From contig NC_135130.1 in assembly GCF_050908995.1 (NCBI RefSeq), positions 8,053,001 through 8,117,000 on the forward strand: 64,000 bases of DNA, given 5' to 3'. The stretch comes from Andrena cerasifolii. Lineage: Eukaryota > Arthropoda > Insecta > Hymenoptera > Andrenidae. A program made the translations under genes and the position numbers. Positions 14,101-26,033 of this stretch are shown here, one piece after another. The notes beneath the pieces were generated by a model, which was given only the letters and a program-made list of their open reading frames with translations, was not told the DNA's origin and searched no databases. The stretch's first letter is position 1. Each line of letters starts with the position of its first letter.

Positions 14101-17100
14101 GCGAAAATATTAATCACCCCGCTCGCCTCTGGCGGTATTTAATTAGCCGCTGGCGAGCATTGCTCTTTATTTAACGCCGCTGAGCGGAGTTTAAAGGAGA
14201 AGGAGTTTCCGGGCGCGATAAATTATACGAAACGGTCAAATTCGCCTGAACACTATTCGACCTCGATTATTACTAGAGCTTGAAAATGGACCCGGGGCTT
14301 CCGTGGGAATGTTTAAAAGGAAGCGGAGACACTTTGGGCTGGATCTGGGTTTCACGCTAGATACAGTTCTCTGTACTCCCGTTAGTATTATTCTTCGCAG
14401 TGCTCTCCGCTTACAACCCAAGACGACGCTCCTGCGCCATTAAATTTATAACCAGACGCGTCGTTACGAGATCGCAAACAATTTCTGCATGCTGTATATT
14501 CGATCCAGCAGCCTCCCCGCCACCTCCTTCTTCCTTCTCTCTTTGTTCCTGCGAACAACAGGACACGTACATGCGTTATTCCTGGAGGCGGCGCAGCCTC
14601 TCCCTTTACCTGAGCGTGCTCTCGTGAATGGAGTATTCCGATTGTCCAGAGAAATTGCACATTCGAGCGTCGAAATCGACGATGAACGGAGCGGACTTCA
14701 GCGCGGCCTCGAACGCCTCGCCCACTGAAACAGTATTGTTTATCATTAACAGCTGTCCTACTATTCGTCAGCAATATCGATCGGCCACGTATGTACGGGA
14801 GAGGCGATAGGGAATTTTCGAACCGTCTAAATGCTCCCTGGAACATTAATTCTGAAAGGGTTGGGCCCGAGGGTTGCGTGATTTGGTTTAAAGAAAATTA
14901 ATCGCGATTTAATCTCACCTGCTTCCCCAAAATCGTTATTGGAGACGTCCAGGACCAGGGTCTCGAACTCGACGCAGCCGGACTTTAACACCTCGACGAG
15001 CGCTGCACCCCCTTCGGACGTTATGCCGCAACCACTTATGTTAAGTACTTCCAAGCTGTCGGTCCGAACCAAGTCTAGAAGAAATATCGACAGGTTTTTC
15101 GATATTAATTTAACGTGGCTGCGTTTCACGGGAGGGGGTTGTGTCTGGTCAGTGGATTTTAGGGCGGCGTTGCGGAAACACTCTGTAGACTTACAAGCGC
15201 ATACGTGAGCAGCTCCGGCGTCCAGTAAGGGGTTCAATCTTAGATCTAGTCGCTTTAGGATTGATTGCTCCCTTTTTAGCAATCCGTATATTACGCCTGC
15301 CACCCCGACGGGGCCGATGTCGTTGTTCGTTAAATGTAAGGTCGTCAAGGCCTTGTGCGCGGAGAGGAACTCGCCGACGGCGTGGGCGCCCTTGTCGCCC
15401 AATTTGCAGTGGGAGAAGTCTACCTCCTCCAGCTGGGTTTGCGCACGGCATTTTGGTAGTTAATTTTTTTTATGGAAATGTTTTTAAATAGTAGATAGTC
15501 GGGGTGATTGAAAATTGTGAGGTTTGAGTTCGAGGGGGTGGGTATTTTTGGAGACGAGGATTTGTGGTGATTGAAATTTCGGGGGGTTGAAGATTGTGAT
15601 ATTGAAATTTGAGGGGGTGGAAATTTTCAGCGATTGGGATTTGTGGTGATTGAATGTTGTGACGTTTAAATTTGAGAGGGTGAACATTTTTGGAGATTGG
15701 GATTTGCGGTGGAAATTTCTGGCGTTGGGAATTTGTGGCAATTGAAGATTGCGATATTGAAATTTGAGGTGTAGAAATTTCTGGCGATGAGGATTCGTAT
15801 CGATGGAAGATTGTGATATTTAAATTTTCCTCAGAACTCCGGGAATTTCTGACGACGGGACTCGGTGGCGATAGAAATTTAGGGTTGTGGAAATTGTTAG
15901 CGATGGGAGTTTCAAGTTTCATGCCCTGTCGTAACAGAAACTTCACATTTTCAATCCCCGAATCCCTCCCGAAACGAATCTACCACCGACACTGTGATTA
16001 TCCACCATCCCCTGAAGAAGAGCAGCAGCACGTGGTTGGTCGAGATTACTCCTAGACAGCACAAATCTCTTCAGCATCTTGCAACCCTTAATCCCCTTTC
16101 CAAGGCCCATGCAATCCTCCACGGAGAACCTTTTTCAAAGCAGACCTCAAGAACAACGAGAGACCACCCTCCCGAACCCCCAGCTACGAAACTCACTCAA
16201 AGTCCCGCCACTGGAACCCATCGTCCATATAAATAAGCCCAAAAGTGATACGAATCTCCAGCAAATTGGGAAACTGTGGCAGAATAACTTCCAATGGGAT
16301 ATGATGTACGACGTCGTCCTCGGCGGCGCACGGATCATCCTCCTCCAACGGCTTCTGCTGTTTCCTACAAAATGCCAGAGAACCTTTAAGCTGCCTCGAC
16401 TAATGCCGCATTCTCAAGCAGTTCCTCACTTGGTGGGCAGAAGGGAACGAAGCCTTATCGCCTGGACGTAATTGCGCACCAGCTCTATCATCGTCTCGCA
16501 CTCCTCCATCTGAGACTCCATGTAGCTTGGCTCCAAGCTTTCCAAATACTCGGCAATTCGACCCTCGCAGTACCTCTGTCGCCAGGAATCCCCGTGATCG
16601 GCTGGATCGTTGTTCGTCCACCTACGTCGCCCATAATTTCCACGAATTTAAAGTTCGAGGCCACCCATCGCGACTAACGACTCAGAGGGGAGGGGAGGGG
16701 CTGTTTCATGGAAATTCGATAGCCCGTCCACGCGGGGTATGTTTCTTGAAAGGTGGCCAAGAATGGCTCCCCTTCTACCAAGGAATTAATAAGACACGTG
16801 GTAAATAACAGCCGAATAGTTTGAAATGGCTGCTGAGCTATTCAATTGGGAGATTGCAATGTTTATTCCTCAAGGATTCTTGCTCGAGGTTTTGAAACCA
16901 CCCCTTTGGTCGGTCGGAAGTAATTCTGTTTCAAAATAAATGAATGGCTGGTGTGCTGTATTTGCCTGTCCTTGGAGCAACGCTTCCAGTAATGTTCATC
17001 CTCGATGACCTTTATAGTCAGCTCGAAGGGCAGATCGGTGGGTAGGATCTCGATTAATTCGAATCTGTCCTCGCAGGTGGACAGTTCGTCGAGTATAGGG

Positions 17101-18795
17101 TTGTCCTTCCACGCAGCAGCTATCGCGCGAAGGGCGAGGGTCCTCAGGCTTGGAAGCCTCCCCTCGTCCCAAAAAGCATCCTCCGATCGAATACTCCTGT
17201 CGCGCTCGAGCGACAGCCGCGTGGTCTCGTAGGAGCATCTGACCAAGCAAATATAATTTTCAATTATCTCTCGCCTGCTCGGGTGCCTTTTGTGTATTTT
17301 TATAAAGAAGCTTCGTTGATATAGGTTATCAGCGATCAATCGCAGCAAATATTTGTTACCAGAGTGAACAAGAAAGCTAAGGGGCTCGTAGTTTCCGCCT
17401 CGCGATTATTCCTTTTCAAAAGAACGAGTCCCTTATTTTTCCTGGGACCGTGGCACGCGCCACAGCGCAATCGAAAAGGAGCCGCAGAAGCGTGAAAGGG
17501 CATTACCTGTAAGCCTCAAAGACGTTCCTCGGCACGGTGTGCGGAATCCTCATTTTCGGGTATTCCTTTGCTCATCACGTTCGCAAACACGCAAACACGA
17601 GCGTTTCTTCTATCTCCTCTCCGCGTTCCTCGAATTTTCTACCATTTTACGACCCACTTCAGGCTGTGCTCTTCCGACGCTGCACGGAAGCCACAAGCTT
17701 CTATCTTCAGCGAATTAACGTGCTGTAGGAAATTACGTCCTCGGAATTTTCTGTGCCACTAATTCTTGGCCTACTACTATATTTCAATATTATTATTATT
17801 TATATTCAGTAGCGAGTGAAGTCAGCAGCAGGACACATAGCGTGGGTCGAAATTGACCCAGTAGCCTCCACGCGTAGATCACACGAGAATAATTGTTTAA
17901 GGGAACTCGGTCGGTAACTCGTCGGTAACCAGTCGTTCGAGTGGCGCGGAGCCTTTTAAATGCCCCCAAAATATTTATTCAATCATCCTCAGTCCCGTTA
18001 AACTATTCCAAACGCTTTCCAATCTCTTTCAACCCTCCCGGATGCTCTGTGGTTTCAGGAGTGCCCGGAGGGCGTAGTGCACGAGGACTCGTTCAAGGAC
18101 ATCTACGCGAAATTCTTCCCCCATGGCAGTGAGTTGCACTTAGATAAGAGACCCGCGATTTCCCTCCGTAGATTAGATAACGGCCACCCGTACGAATTCC
18201 AGACTCCAGCCTCTACGCCCATTACGTGTTCAAGGCGTTCGACGTCAACTGCAACGGCGCCATCAGCTTCAGGGTAATGGCCTATTTTCTTATCGCGCCG
18301 TCAAAGGCGCGCCCGTAAACGTTACGCGTCACGTGATATACGATCGCCGCAGGATCTCCTTGTCACCCTATCGACGTTGCTGCGTGGCAGCATCTACGAG
18401 AAGCTACGATGGACGTTCAAGCTCTACGACATCAACGGCGACGGTTGCATCACCAGGGGCGAGCTAGGGGAAGTGGTGACGGCCGTGCACGAGCTGATGG
18501 GCAGGCGGCACGGGCACCACGCTGAAGAGGAGAGGAAAGCGAGGGAGCAGCTGGACAGGGTGTTCAAGAAGCTCGACCTGAACCAGGATGGCGTGATAAC
18601 CATCGAGGAGTTCATCGAGAGCTGTCTAAAGGTAGGACGTATGGTATGCGCAGTAGTCGGAGGAAGTAGAGCGAGGCATGCTTCGTAGAAAAAGGCATGC
18701 GTCGACGGATAATTATTAACAAGAATTTAAGAAGATCGATTTTCCAGGACGACGTGATCACACGGTCACTGACGATGTTCGATTGCGCGCTCTGA
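8114..18795 (+). CDS. KChIP: Kv channel-interacting protein (KChIP-like EF-hand calcium sensor)
   Basis: Five coding exons at 8114-8278, 18059-18128, 18203-18273, 18353-18631 and 18748-18795 join in phase to give 210 residues, close to KChIP size. Recoverin/NCS-family proteins of this type bind the N terminus of Kv4 channels and tune their surface expression and gating in a calcium-dependent way. EF1 is degenerate (CPEG, as in the family). Loops follow at about residues 92-103 (DVNCNGAISFRD), 128-139 (DINGDGCITRGE) and 177-188 (DLNQDGVITIEE). The C terminus RSLTMFDCAL matches the family's short helical tail. The N terminus MATPP has no Gly2, so no N-myristoylation signal as in NCS-1. The start was chosen because an in-frame stop lies at 8093-8095. 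Intron 1 is 9.8 kb and houses an antisense gene. An alternative N-terminal exon further upstream is possible, as KChIP genes often have several. Confidence 0.92.
9278..9468. mobile_element. Imperfect inverted-repeat MITE-like element
   Basis: The two ends are imperfect reverse complements over about 70 bp, sharing CCCTATTxACTACC, CTTTATTTATT, AATAAAAA and AAAGAATAxTGTACAA blocks. The centre is an AT-rich loop. No open frame; target duplication not resolved. It lies inside KChIP intron 1. Confidence 0.6.
9657..9845 (+). mobile_element. tRNA-like SINE (copy 1)
   Basis: A tRNA-like core contains an A-box-like TGGCGGAGTTGG (9716-9727) and a B box GGGTTCGAGTCCC (9768-9780), which are internal RNA polymerase III promoter motifs. 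Unlike a real tRNA gene, the core is embedded between a 5' segment (GGGATC...ATAAAAGGGAGTC) and a 3' segment (GGCTCCCGAAA...CGTAG...CCTATTT). Both flanking segments recur around a different tRNA-like core at 46.95 kb. The shared flanks make a SINE family the best reading. It sits in KChIP intron 1. Confidence 0.7.
9846..11507. other. KChIP intron 1, nothing recognised
   Basis: Intronic sequence with only short overlapping frames. No domain, RNA gene or transposon end was recognised. Confidence 0.5.
11508..12117. mobile_element. piggyBac-type non-autonomous element (about 610 bp)
   Basis: The ends are inverted: CCCTTCGTGGTCACA at the left and TGTGACCACGAAGGG at the right. The right flank is TTAA (12118-12121), the piggyBac target duplication. 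The left flank is TTCA (11504-11507), one substitution from TTAA. The interior encodes no transposase and includes a G/C-rich patch. It lies in KChIP intron 1. Confidence 0.75.
12122..14463. other. KChIP intron 1, nothing recognised
   Basis: Intronic sequence between the piggyBac-type element and the 3' end of the nested DRC5 gene. Open frames here are short and lack any recognisable domain. Confidence 0.5.
14464..17553 (-). CDS. DRC5: Dynein regulatory complex subunit 5 (TCTE1-like), nested antisense in KChIP intron 1
   Basis: Nine minus-strand coding exons join in phase: 17553-17507, 17376-16966, 16621-16430, 16364-16197, 16129-15991, 15432-15195, 15074-14919, 14724-14610 and 14548-14464. 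They give 516 residues, against about 500 for vertebrate TCTE1. DRC5 is a leucine-rich-repeat subunit of the nexin-dynein regulatory complex, which links axonemal doublets and regulates dynein in motile cilia and sperm. Family landmarks in order: LPTDLPFEL...DEHYWKRC (about 130-150), HGDSWRQRY (about 166), a PNLLEI...FQWRDFE segment (about 255-272), then leucine-rich repeats (LEEVDFSHCKLGDKGA, LTTLHLTNNDIGPVG, LKRLDLRLNP, LEVLNISGCGI) to about 450, and a basic C terminus. Intron 2 needs a GC donor (AG|GCAAAT), supported by frame, phase and the conserved KDR|W junction. The exon 5 donor (AGT|GTCGGT) is weak and is the least certain boundary. Confidence 0.9.
15490..15910. repeat. Degenerate tandem repeat in DRC5 intron 5
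   Basis: Degenerate repeats of units resembling GGGATTTGTGGTGATTGAA and TGAAATTTGAGGGGGTGGAA follow one another with a period of roughly 60-70 bp. The block fills most of the intron between DRC5 exons 5 and 6. No coding meaning is proposed. Confidence 0.75.
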
Positions 18796-19038
18796 TCTCC
18801 GGCGAAGGAGGAGCCCGCGGTAGTGACCACCACGCCGCCTACGCCGCTCTCCACAACGACGACATTCTCGCAGTCCCAGTCGCCGTCGCCGCCGCCGCCG
18901 TCCTACTCTCTGCTGCCACCGATTCCACCGCCTTTGCCTTCACAACCGCCTCCGGGGTACACCGTTCAGGACCAGGAGCTCTACATGCTTCTCGCGGCCC
19001 ACTGGTGGAATCAACCGGAGGCTCCGCTCTTTTGCTAA
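18796..19038 (+). other. In-frame 80-codon extension after the KChIP stop (readthrough candidate)
   Basis: After the TGA at 18793-18795 the same reading frame continues open for 80 codons to TAA at 19036-19038. It encodes a Thr/Ser/Pro-rich segment (SPSPPPPSYSLLPPIPPPLP) followed by a less repetitive tail (YTVQDQELYMLLAAHWWNQP). The TGA matches the normal end of the KChIP family, so this is either 3' untranslated sequence with chance openness in GC-rich DNA or a stop-codon readthrough extension. Other frames are also open here, which weakens the case. Confidence 0.35.
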
Positions 19039-21626
19039 GGGTACATACAGCTCCACCACTAGATTCCCTCGTAAAAATTGTCTCGGAGGGCCTCGGAATC
19101 GAGAAAAATTGATTTTGAGGAGGATGGTATAGCGGTGGTAAATTAGTCGACTTCTTTACCGACAGTAGGTTATTCTCCCTGGGATTTTGGTGTCTGGGTC
19201 TCTTCTGACCCACGCCATCAATGGTCCTGTCAATCTCGAGCTCATCAAACTATCTCTAAACTTTGAAATATCAATAGAATCACGATTCTAAGTGATGGAG
19301 AGAGGCAGAAAGGTGCGTACGGGTCAAAAGTGACCCAGAGACCGTCTGCTCTGTGACTACTCCGAGTGTTGGTTCTCCAAGTGCCCTTAGTCAAGATAAA
19401 TCATCCTATTACCTTTAAATTCTTTCAAATTCTTCTGGAATGAGTTAATCAGAAGACCTCTGCCTCTTTTCTAGGATGCCAAGAAACGCGAGCCCCGACG
19501 AGCTCCAATGTGGAGCTTCTGAAGAAAGGGGAAACGCAAGCGAGTTCAAGAATTTTGCCACGAATGTGCTCGACGCGTGGAGCTGGAGGCGTTCCCTCCA
19601 GAGAACTCTGCTTACGTAGCGCGCGTGAACCAAACTAAGTGTCCAGGACTAACCAAGTGCTCCTGGGGAAGGGTAACGATTTTGTCAATTGAGGGACCGA
19701 CTGGTTCGCGTCGTTCAGAGACGTTAGGAGCCGACTTATCACAGAGGAAAGACTATAGAAGATAGGGACGTACCAGTAAGAATTAGGAAGAAAGTAAATC
19801 GAGTGGAGCTCGGGGAGAGCAACTTTCCTTATCCACGAGTCCCATGGGCCCGTTTCGAGGTTAGGAACGTCGACGATTTAAGGTGTTTGACGCTCTATCG
19901 GCGCTCCATGACGTCGCCGAAGAGAACGTCGCGGATTGAGCATGATCCGAGGGGATTCGATGCGAACGAGATACTCGATCTTAGTTGACTTCCGTGCCAA
20001 ACTCCTGTAAAGATTATGGTACTTGCCTCACGTGAGCGACGATAGGTCGCCAGGAGGAACTTCGTTTAAGAGGATTAAGTATGGGGAACGTCAGAGAGTA
20101 CTGAGTACTGGGCTGAAGCGATAGATAATAGTACAGGACGTCTCTAAAGACATGGCGCAATCGGGGGTGGTTCTTCTGGGGAAATATGAATTGAATAAAA
20201 TTTCCTTTTATTGCACAGAAACTCGAGTAACGGAGTCGAAGTTAATTTCCATTCAACTGTTTCGAAACGAATTACCAAGTTTCCGGTTGAGTCACGAATT
20301 TAGAGACAACCTGTAGCGAATCAGAAACGGATTGACTTCGTACACTTGATTTCAAGAGAAGGAACGCTTTCTTTTGTCCCATAAAAAAAAACGAGCAGAT
20401 TCGCTTTACTTTCCGAGACAATCGCGTGTTACCGCCAGTTTCCTTAAATAAGAAGTGTCTTTGTTCATCGACAGAACATTCCACGAGGGTATACGAAAAC
20501 GAGCGCACCTAGTTTAGCTCCGAGCCTGACGAATCCAAAGATCTTTCGAGTCAGCCGTTTTTTCGAGATCGTTTGTAGAAATATCGTAGAATTTTAAGGG
20601 GAACCGCGAATCAATTTTCTAAGAAAAAAATGGGGGGAAAAGACAGCCGATCGTCGAAGGTATCATATAATAAAGTAGACGCTAAGGGAATCGTTCGACC
20701 TAGTCGAGAATTAGTCTCGTTTTACCATTAAACGCTCGCCCGGCGACAATGAAACACCAAAACTGCAATAATTAACCTAAACTTAAGCAAAAGAAAAGAG
20801 CGCGGGACAGTTTTTCCATTGAATTTTCTAGGTTATGAGACACGATCGACCCTGGACCGCCATAGGCGTAGGCAGCTTGTCGATCATAGGAGCTTTAGGA
20901 ACTACATAACGGCGTTACAAACGTTCGTACGTGCACTTGAGATCTCGTGACTTAAAAAGATGCCGAATAGAAGGAGTTTTAGAACCAATAGGGTCTCGCG
21001 GTCCTTTTGGTACCAAGGAGAATGTCGAGTAAAAGGAATCTTGAAACCCCTAGATGGCGCTTTCGTTGTTTTTCTATTATTTAGTTTGCGGCAGTCGGTT
21101 ATTAGCATCCCTCTGATTTCAGTTGAGCAAGTACCGAGGTTCCCTGCTTAAACACGAGCGATAGTTACCTTCGGAAATGTTGCAGATTGTTAAACAATCG
21201 ACGCTTTTCGTGTCTGTCCCCAGGTCCTACGGAAATAGCGAATGAAACGAATTAGGATCGTCGATCTAGGATGATAAGGATTTGTTAACCGTTGTTGTCT
21301 CTTTGTAGCACTGTCACTGGTCGATATACCCACCGTGTTTTAATAGGGATCGAAGACGCGGAATAGGTTGCTAGGCGCGTCTCTATAACGACTGGTAGTA
21401 CATAACCACACTCGCTGAATCACCCATTTAAATTCACTTCTATAATATACAAGACCACAAAAAGGGAAGACTTTCCTTCCATTTCTTTCACACATCAGTG
21501 TCTCCTCCTCCATCACTTATTGTCAACACTTTACACAGTGGACGATGGGATTGATACTCGACCCGAGTTTTGATAACGATCAGAATTGAATGACTCATTT
21601 TTTATTTATTCAAAGTGATTGGCAAT
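19039..21626. other. Region downstream of KChIP, no gene recognised
   Basis: Probably includes the KChIP 3' untranslated region. An AATAAA hexamer occurs at 20194-20199, but I cannot show it is used. No exon series, RNA gene or repeat was recognised. Confidence 0.4.
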
Positions 21627-21974
21627 GGGTATTTGAAAATGGAGTAGGTGATTCTACGTGACAAAAGAAGACGAAAATTAAGAGTAAAGAAATTGTGGTG
21701 GAGGCTTCGTTTCTTAGTTATTGAAGTTTAAAGATTTGGGTCCGGGGCGCCTGGAGCAGGACAACTCGACGATCAGCCGCGCGCGTTGGACAATAGGGCC
21801 CTTGACGGCGGCTACGCGCGGCCCAACGCGCTGCGCTGACCCCCGAGTTGCCGTGTCCAGGCGCCCCGGACCCAAACCTTTAAAGAGTAATAACTAAACA
21901 ACGAAGCCTCCAACGCAATTTCCTTACTCTTCATTTTCGTCTTATCTTCTCACCCGCTTCCTTTTCCACTACCC
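21627..21974. mobile_element. MITE family M1, copy outside the OR array
   Basis: The two halves are reverse complements over most of their length. Shared blocks include GACGAAAATxAAGAGTAA, TGGAGGCTTCG, TTAGTTATT, TTTAAAG and GGTCCGGGGCGCCTGGA; a GC-rich hairpin is in the middle. The same family occurs in intron 4 of OR-A, OR-C and OR-D. No open frame. The ends read roughly GGGTxxTxGAAAA and its complement. Confidence 0.85.
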
Positions 21975-23036
21975 GAGAACCTTGTATATTTCACTCCCAT
22001 CGCCCTTTGCGATCCTAATACCACCGGCAAGATTGAATGTATGCTACAATGGAGAACCGTTGTTCCTAAAACGTGTGAAAGCGTAAATGTAAATGGGCGA
22101 GTACATAACGAGTACTGAAACACAACCAATTCCTGCGTTCGGTCAGTGAGTCGGTTGGAACGATGAATCGCACATGGATATAAGAAAACCTGTAAACGGT
22201 CACATAAAAAATGATGAATTTCTCGTGTACCTTCTGGCACATTCTGAAAACGGAAGCATCCCCCGTCGTTGAAAGGGAGACCGATCCAGAAGCGTTGAAC
22301 GCTTTCCGAACACCCTGTATTCGATCTAATGGTAAACGATTTTTATATGTTTTCTAAGAAACGAACAAAAAGCTGACTCTGCGAGGAGAAACAACGAACG
22401 TTACTGTTAAAACTTTTCTACGATGATCGAACGAGGACAGCTGGAAGCGAAAAAATAGAGAAACAGATTACCGACTGGAGGAAAGGTGGAGTTCGTTGTA
22501 ATTTACGGCGTTAATGAAGATTTAGGGTTTCTGCGTAAGAGTTTCGTCGGTGCTTCGACTAGCCCCTTCGATTCGATCGGAGACACTTCGGAAGGGCGAG
22601 GACTTATATTTTCGTAGGCAGACCATGCGCGGTTTGTTCCTCGTAATTTAGAATACATATCGTGCTTGTTGGTCGCTCGATGTCGAGGGCGGCCATTGGT
22701 GTCCGGAAACTTTTAAGTTTAAGGTGTCCATGTTCCCGGTGTCTGAGAATCAAACGCGCTCGGTTAGGAGGAGCGCGCGGGTTGCATTCTGCGCAGGGGC
22801 TACTAGCTGCTCCAAGTTACCAGGCCCCCTTTAAAGAAGCTCCAAGCTTTTGAACAGTCAGTACATTCTGATTCAGAGTTTAATGCAAAACAATGGCGAT
22901 CGTAGAAGAGGAACCTAGTCAATTGATGAACGTTAGACGTAACATACATGTAGATCGTAATTAACTCGCTGGACGATAGGTCCGAGTCGTTGAGCTCTTG
23001 TAAACCAAAAGTCTCTGACTAGGTGCATTTATTTCT
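21975..23036. other. No gene recognised
   Basis: Intergenic sequence between KChIP and the OR array. Nothing recognisable was seen. Confidence 0.5.
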
Positions 23037-23040
23037 TTAA

Positions 23041-23157
23041 CCCTTCGCAGAGGATGAACCTATACATGATACGTATATCGTGCGGAAAACGCCCGAGGAG
23101 CGTTCAGTGAGCACGGCGTACGAATGAGACCGGACGATTCCCGCACGCGACAAAGGG
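23041..23157. mobile_element. piggyBac-type MITE (117 bp)
   Basis: Ends CCCTTCGC and GACAAAGGG form short inverted repeats, flanked on both sides by an exact TTAA (23037-23040 and 23158-23161), the target duplication typical of piggyBac. The interior is GC-rich relative to its surroundings and non-coding. Confidence 0.8.
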
Positions 23158-23161
23158 TTAA

Positions 23162-25559
23162 AGGATATTCTTGTCAACTTGTTTTCAACTGATTATGCCT
23201 TTTGCTACTTCTTTAAATTTCCATCAGAAGCACGCGATATGTTTGTTGGTGCATTTAGATACTCTTGGTGTAATTAAGTCAACGATGAATTAATTCATAG
23301 GCACTTAGTTGGTTCGATTTGCCTCTCTATTCGATGCTGCTTAGCGCAATCTGGTTTAGCTGCGGATATTCGAAGGAACTCCGCCGGAACGCCACAACGC
23401 GTCAGGATATCAAAATGATTTAGATTACGTAACACTTAGATCGTAAATGTCTCGTCGAAGAGCACAGGCGGCGAATCAAAATTTGTTACGATAGTTGAGT
23501 AGCGATTGGAGGTATTCGGTTAGTACGTAGCTGGTGCGATACAATTGTTAAGCTTAAAGGCACTTTTTTATGACGGAACTAATAACTAGATGTAAAACTC
23601 GCCATTGATGCAATCGCTAGAACGTACAATGTGTCGCGAAAGTATTTTTCAACCATTGCAGACAAAACGCTTTTTACGAACGTCAACGACACTCTTCCTT
23701 CAGTACTAACAATTAACAAACGGACCCTCGGGGATTTTGCAGATTAATCAGGGTAGTTTAATATTTCAAAGAGTACTAACAATTGCTATTTAAAATTTCA
23801 AACTGCCACATTCTAAAATGATTAATTGTGGAAGAAAAATGATTTTGCTCTTTTCCATCAGGATTTTCTTAATTCTCGATATTTTTTATTCATAATTTCT
23901 TCACAGATAGTACTGTGTGGTATTTGTCTGCAGAGGTGCGGAGATTTTTCTGACCCATCATGTTTAGCACGTTAAATTCCGTATAGTACGTTAACTAATT
24001 CTCGTACTGCCAACTTCTCTGCGAAATCGAGCAGCAATCGGTCCAACGTAGGCATTCTGCACGCGAAAACGTCGATCGGTACAGTATTCTCGCGGGGTTT
24101 AAGAAGAACGCGGAACAAGCATCGGTTCGTAGATCACCGAGTCGTCCTTTCTCCAGGCCTTCTCTCTATTACTATTAAATAGTGGCATCCATTACTCGCG
24201 ACCCTTGCCCTTTAGATCCAAGGGAGGAGCTTGTAACGGCGAGAATTGTAATTTATCTTTAGGTCGGAATTGATCCTCGCCGCACGACTTGTATCTCGCG
24301 ACAATTGAATTGTAAATTCTCGACGAATAAAGGAGGAACGTCGTTATTGTTATCCGCCGGTTTCATTCATCTTTCCTTGAGCGAGGGGGTTGAACCGTGA
24401 GACTCGAGGGAATTATGATGATCCATTACGCATTCGATAACTCGAATACAGTGGTAAAAAAAGTCTAATTTGTAACAAGTATAATTGTAATTACATGACA
24501 ATGTAAAAAGTATAATCTAAACACTTTTGGAATTTGAAGAAAAAAATGGTAACACAAGTATAAGCGTCGCAAAAAATTTTGTAGAATTCTTATAACGAAT
24601 TTCTATTTCAAAACCTGTGAAAATATCTTTTTCAAGATACTTTCTTTTTTAAATACTAGTTTCACCTTGAATTACTAAATACACATTAGAATGTAATTAG
24701 AATACACTCAGGAGGTCATCATCGAACTCGATCTTTCACCCATCCCATACTGATCCACTTTACCCCTTTGAAGACATCGGCAATTGTTCACAACTCTAAT
24801 TTCACTCATCCAAAACTAAGCGGACCTCCTTCTCCCACCACCCTTCAACATCCACATCCCCATTTGATGCTTGGTACCCCCTACCTCCATTTATATTCCA
24901 GTCAATTCTCCGGAAGCAAAATAATACCAAATAGCGTTTGGGTCTTCGCCAAAATCGCTTAAAGAGCCAGAGGACTAAGTGGTTCGACGTCCAAAGCGAC
25001 AGTGGGGTGGCTGGGGTCACAGAAATCGATCCGCAGCAACAAGTATCGTTCTCGCAACGTAAAAAAGAGAAAAAAAAGGGGGGAAAATGGGAAAACTAGG
25101 GCCGAAAAATTTGATCGATTCCCCCGGAACCAGTAAAATAAAATATGCCTCTAAAACGACACTTTTCCCAACTCTACTGTGGAAACAAAGTGTTCGAAAT
25201 GCAGGGGATGAAAAATGAAAAATAATACATCCATTAGAAAACATTCATTTGGTCCAACAAATCCCACGTTATTACTCGCTAATATTTCTTCAATTTCGAT
25301 TCACAAACACCGAAGAATTTTTCAACAGCTCTATCGTTAAATGAAAATCACTGAACTTGTTCAGATAACTACTCATAACGATTAACATCTGCAAGCAGCA
25401 TTCTTCTGGCCAAGTTAAGTTAACTACTCAGCAACAACACATGATCGAAGCTATAATAATCATAATTATCATTTTACACAGCAACACAATTCCCACTGGT
25501 ACTTATATTGCAATCGGGCACATGCAAATATTTCACAAGACACACATTACCAATTTTAA
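23162..25559. other. Intergenic, no gene recognised
   Basis: AT-rich sequence separating the KChIP neighbourhood from the odorant receptor array. Frames are short and without recognisable domains. Confidence 0.5.
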
Positions 25560-26033
25560 ACAACATACTCACTCGCAGTTAGAAAATGCGCTACAAATGC
25601 GGAGAGAAGTTAAAACACGTCCGTTCACCATGGAAGTCGGCGCAACAATGCAACGTATTCCCAACAATCGATCGGTTGTCGGCTCCTCTACGCGTGCGTA
25701 AAATCCCCCTCGGGTAAAATCTCCCATAAAAGCCACGATAATCGAGCACCGTCACGCGTGTCGCGCGAATTTCCGTGACACTCCACCCCCCGCACCGGCA
25801 ACCCCTACGCGCCGCGTGCCTTCAAACAACAGGTGATGTTCACCCCTTTTTTCCTTTCGGCGAGGAAAATTACCCGCGACGTTGCGAACTGCCTCCGACG
25901 TAGAATTTCTCGCCGGCTTGAGTGACAATCGTAAAACGGAAATACAGGGAATGTGGAATAATATGAAAAACCCCGAGGGGAAGTTTGATGGAAATAATTC
26001 ACCTCCACGCAGTCGTGTCTCGGACGGGGAAAG
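25560..26033 (+). promoter_or_regulatory. OR-A upstream block conserved in all four OR genes
   Basis: A block resembling 30950-31405, 35940-36427 and 40870-41332. Shared landmarks are AATGCGGAGAGAAG, GTCGGCGCAAC, GGCTCCTCTACGCGTGCGTAA, a CCCATAAAAG box (CATAAAAG at 25725-25732) and a T-rich stretch just before the start codon. CATAAAAG is a plausible TATA element about 309 bp before the ATG. Function is inferred from conservation and position only. Confidence 0.55.
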
